From positions 139,812,223-139,876,222 of the forward strand of contig OW799233.1 in the NCBI GenBank assembly GCA_941918925.1: a stretch of DNA of 64,000 nt. Direction: 5' to 3'. The notes under the pieces were generated by a model. That model was not told where the DNA came from. It ran no database searches and saw only the letters and a program-made list of their open reading frames with translations. This DNA comes from Phyto melanocephala. Lineage: Eukaryota > Arthropoda > Insecta > Diptera > Rhinophoridae. Numbering within the stretch: position 1 is the stretch's first letter; each line of letters opens with the position of its first letter. The translations under genes and the position numbers were made by a program. This document shows, in pieces, positions 60,810-64,000 of the stretch.

Positions 60810-61845
60810 GTGCCACGCCCACTTTAACGCCCACCTCCCATATAACGTTTACCCAAAATTCATATAATTTCTCTATTAATAAAGATTTTGGAATTATGAA
60901 GGGCTTTATTGAAACACCTAAGTTATACTCATTCGCAAAAACAACTTTGACACGCCTACTATAACGCCCACTTTTCACGTTATCTACCGTTAATGATATT
61001 TAAAAGCTCATAAAACCGCTAAAATTACAGGTATGATGATAGAATTTGCTACGTCTATCCCCCTACGCAATTTCATTACTATGCCAAAAAATTAAGGTGC
61101 TACGCCCACTTTTACGCCCACCTCCCATATAACGTTTTACCTAAAATTCATATAATTTCTCTATTAATAAAGATTTTGGAATAATAAAGAACTATATTGA
61201 AACACCTAAGTTGTACTCATTAGCAAAAACAACTTTGACACGCCTACTATAACGCCCACTTTTCACGTTATCTACCGTTAATGATATTTAAAAGCTCATA
61301 AAACCGCTAAAATTAGAGGTATGATGATAAATTTTGCTACGTCTATCCCCCTACGCAATTTCATTACTATGCCAAAAAATTAAGGTGCCACGCCCACTTT
61401 TACGCCCACCTCCCATATAACGTTTTACCTAAAATTCATATAATTTCTCTATTAATAAAGATTTTGGAATAACAAAGGCCTATATTGAAACACCTCAGTT
61501 GTACTCATTCGCAAAAATAACTTTGACACGCCTACTATAACGCCCACTTTTCACGTTATCTACCGTTAATGATATTTAAAAGCTCATAAAACCGCTAAAA
61601 TTAGAGGTATGATGATAAATTTTGCTACGTCTATCCCCCTACGCAATTTCATTACTATGCCAAAAAATTAAGGTGCCACGCCCACTTTTACGCCCACCTC
61701 CCATATAACGTTTTACCTAAAATTCATATAATTTCTCTATTAATAAAGATTTTGGAATAATAAAGAACTATATTGAAACACCTAAGTTGTACTCATTAGC
61801 AAAAACAACTTTGACACGCCTACTATAACGCCCACTTTCACTTTT
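60810..61845. repeat. 288-bp tandem array inside Helentron i
   Basis: Three full units and a partial fourth: TAAGGTGC(T/C)ACGCCCAC begins at 61093, 61381 and 61669 (exactly 288 bp apart), and a more diverged first unit begins at ~60808. Each unit holds CACCTCCCATATAACGTTTT, then TATAATTTCTCTATTAATAA, then TTGACACGCCTACTATAACG. Units 2-4 look nearly identical. Confidence 0.92.
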
Positions 61846-62712
61846 GAATTGTGTCCAGTCGCATACACGTAGTCATGAGACTTCGAATATATATTTATCG
61901 AGTCAAAAGAATATTTTTCCCTGAAAATCGCTTAAATCTATGAATTAGGAAAAGAGTTATAGATAAAAATGTACGAAAATATATACCGCACAGTGTATAT
62001 ATGTACGATTCTGAAATTTTGCAAACATGGCTTTTTGGTCAAAGTCTTCGTTATAACGGAAAATAGATGTGCCACGCACACTTTTTTCCTTAAATTTTTA
62101 TAAAAATATATTAGTCATATATATTAGCATTTATTCATCTTACACTGCACCATTTATTGTACTGTAGCTAAATATAAGATAAAAATGATAAGATAGATGA
62201 CTCTACTAGCAACTACTAGATGGCATGCTAACAACTTACGCTTATGTTCTCCTGAAGTTATGCTCTATTAAAAATGGGAATTTAGGAAAATTTTGACTTA
62301 AGTAAAAAAAAATTATCTCTAAACATTATAAACAATTTATTTTCATGTGCTAATGGCTAACAAATTTTAAAATTATACAAAACTTATTTCGTTTGAAAAT
62401 CTTTTAAAAGCAAAATGTTATAGAAGTTTAAAAATCAAAATCTTACTAATAAATTTCCCGTTTTAGAAAAATGCAGAGAATGTATATTTTAAATCACCCT
62501 CTGGCCCTTAAAATTTAACCTTAAATTCACTTTCTTCCTCTTAAATTCATGTAAATTCTCTATGAATAAAGATTTTAGAATACTAAAGGACTATATTGAA
62601 ATATCTAAGTTATGTTTATTAGCAGAAACTTTATTGACACGCGTATTTTAACGGCCACTTTCATTGAAAGACTAAATTTTCGAAAACATTTTACTAGCAT
62701 ACCGAAGTTATA

Positions 62713-63319
62713 ATGGGTGGTTTAATTTTAAGGGACTATGTTGATTTTGAATAAAATTATTATGAAATTATTATCATTTATTTTTATAATGATAATATTT
62801 GTATGCTTCAATTATGTATGGAACAAAATATCGGCCAAATGGCCCCCCAACCTAGGCGGCACACCACGATCCGATAGTCCAAATTTTCAATGACACTGTT
62901 GATGCTCGATTGTTGGGCACGATAATGAGTCGAGGTTGCTTGCTCTTTTGCCACGTTATCGTGAAAAACAGCAATGTTTCCCATTCAACGAACTAAGATG
63001 GCATTCACAGATGTTTTCACATTTCATACAGACCTGCTTTGCAGACATTTAAATATTTTTTACAATTCTCACGATTGTGGACGAATTCGAACGATTATGT
63101 TGACCGAAAGAATCACGAAGTACACAAAATGCATTTTGATTTGAACGCCCATTTTCATAAAAATCTTTAATATTTAAAAGCGTTGCTCGATTGCGTATCT
63201 TTCCACGGTTCAAATTGAGTTAGTCTGAGATTGAGAAATGTCAAATGAAATACAAGAAAAAAGTTGAAGTTTAGATGTGGTTCACCTTAAACATGGGCCC
63301 TTAAAATTTAACCACCCTC
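62713..63319 (-). mobile_element. ITm deletion derivative inside Helentron i
   Basis: 607 bp with ATGGGTGGTTTAATTTTAAG at the left after TA, and AACCACCCTC before TA at the right. HTH and C-terminal remnants are on the minus strand. The catalytic core is absent. Confidence 0.87.
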
Positions 63320-63464
63320 TACAAAGAAAGTGATACATATTTTATTATAAAGAGATTATTCTATAGCGATTAACAAAATAATAAATATTGTGCTTTAAAT
63401 GTACACAAAATTGGTGGTGGGTATAAAAGATTCGGCACAGCCGAATATAGTGCTCTTACTTGTT

Positions 63465-64000
63465 ATAAATAATATTGCCATTTAGATACCAGTAGTTTGA
63501 GGTTGTGCAATTTATAACTTAAGGAATTGTTGTTATTTGGTAAAGTTGTTATGAATAAAATCACTGAATCGTAGAAAGTGTAAACAAATGTAATGAAAAC
63601 AATAGTAAATATTTGCACTTCTACATGTTTATATACATGCATACATATAAATTTTCATTAAAGTGGTTCAAAATAATTTTGTAAACTTATATTTTAAATT
63701 TATATTGTGGCACATTTTAAGAAAAATGTATAAAGCATCGCTTAAACTGGAGCTACATGACACGCTTTAAAGTGACCACACTTTTAAAGCTTTGTTAACT
63801 TATCGATCCTTAAAAATCCCTAATTCGCTTATTATAGTGAAGCCAAAATTTTCGGCAGAGCAATTGTGGTAATGCAAAAATTAAACGGCGAATACGAAAA
63901 ACCGGCTGAAACCGATAAACTTTCATATAAATTGTAACTTTTTAATTAAATCATTTTGATATACATTTACAGCTCAAAGACATAAAAATAAAAATTTTTA
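63465..64000 (+). other. unassigned right edge, possible host promoter
   Basis: No transposon is recognised. GTGACCACACTTT at ~63770 is close to the fly core-promoter 'motif 1' and TTATCGATCC at ~63798 is close to the DRE element. They are followed by an ATG at 63872 that opens a 21-codon frame (stop 63935-63937) less AT-rich than the surroundings. A gene 5' end is possible but unproven. Confidence 0.25.

Larger units (their letters stand above)
60193..63464 (+). mobile_element. Helentron/DINE-1-like element, copy i (longest)
   Basis: 3.27 kb with both ends: TTTTTTATACCCACCACC at 60193 and its hairpin (ATACCCACCACCA against TGGTGGGGGTAT), GTCCGTCCGTCTG core ~60338, a tandem array 60810-61845, a TAGATGACTCTACTAGC region (~62195) shared with copies c, d and g, an ITm derivative, subterminal GGTGGTGGGTATAAAAG, the hairpin ATTCGGCACAGCCGAAT (63430-63446) and CTTGTT ending 63464. 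The 5' and 3' subterminal repeats match over 18 nt. No ORF of element size, so it depends on a helper Rep/helicase. Confidence 0.92.

Noticed and set aside
60810..61845. Regularly spaced repeats as a CRISPR array
   Set aside because: The 288-bp units are contiguous without unique spacers and lie inside a eukaryotic transposon.
1..64000. LTR retrotransposons or endogenous viral sequences
   Set aside because: I found no paired long terminal repeats, primer-binding sites, or protease/integrase/envelope motifs on either strand by eye.

Overview
The window looks like transposon-dense, gene-poor DNA from a higher fly (Diptera, Schizophora; a calyptrate such as a blow fly is my guess, not proven). 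The reasons are a strongly AT-rich background, many copies of a DINE-1/Helentron-like element with the fly-type 5' block (TTTTATACCC followed by a GTCC/GTCTG core), a piggyBac element with CCCTAG ends in TTAA, IS630-Tc1-mariner (ITm) elements of the type carrying a DUF4817-like helix-turn-helix, and a Penelope-like element. I find no complete host gene and no tRNA, rRNA or CRISPR. By eye, roughly half of the window is recognisable mobile DNA. The rest is AT-rich sequence that could be intron or intergenic DNA.

Layout. 0.8-3.3 kb: near-complete piggyBac whose transposase has one stop and one frameshift. 3.8-5.3 kb: broken ITm element interrupted by a Helitron (4506-5212). 5.3-7.8 kb: Helentron copy a. 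8.7-11.55 kb: Helentron copy b, holding a hAT element and a second Helentron. 12.4-15.3 kb: Helitrons, one containing a LINE 3' end with an 11-bp target duplication, and a TA-flanked MITE. 15.3-24.9 kb: mostly unassigned, with a hAT-type MITE and a Harbinger-like fragment. 24.96-29.09 kb: two Helentrons (c, d) in inverted orientation. 31.07-32.6 kb: a second hAT-type MITE and a Penelope 3' end. 33.65-35.47 and 37.14-39.57 kb: Helentrons e and f. 42.0-43.3 kb: two ITm fossils. 44.8-48.3 kb: an internally deleted ITm element caught in a nearly perfect tandem duplication. 49.9-54.1 kb: an ITm fossil split by Helentron g. 54.9-55.4 kb: a MITE. 56.9-59.9 kb: a MITE split by Helentron h. 60.2-63.5 kb: Helentron i, with a clean 288-bp tandem array. 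The last 0.5 kb may hold the 5' edge of a host gene, which is speculative.

The main structural story is the Helentron family (nine main copies, a-i, plus one copy of a second subfamily). Each full copy has an 18-nt subterminal inverted repeat, a 3' hairpin, a variable number of about 288-bp internal repeats and, in every copy but one, a roughly 0.6-kb ITm deletion derivative at the same internal TA site. Copy b has the site without the ITm element. This suggests that a cut-and-paste element inserted into a rolling-circle-type element and was then spread by it. None of the copies encodes a Rep/helicase, so all are non-autonomous.
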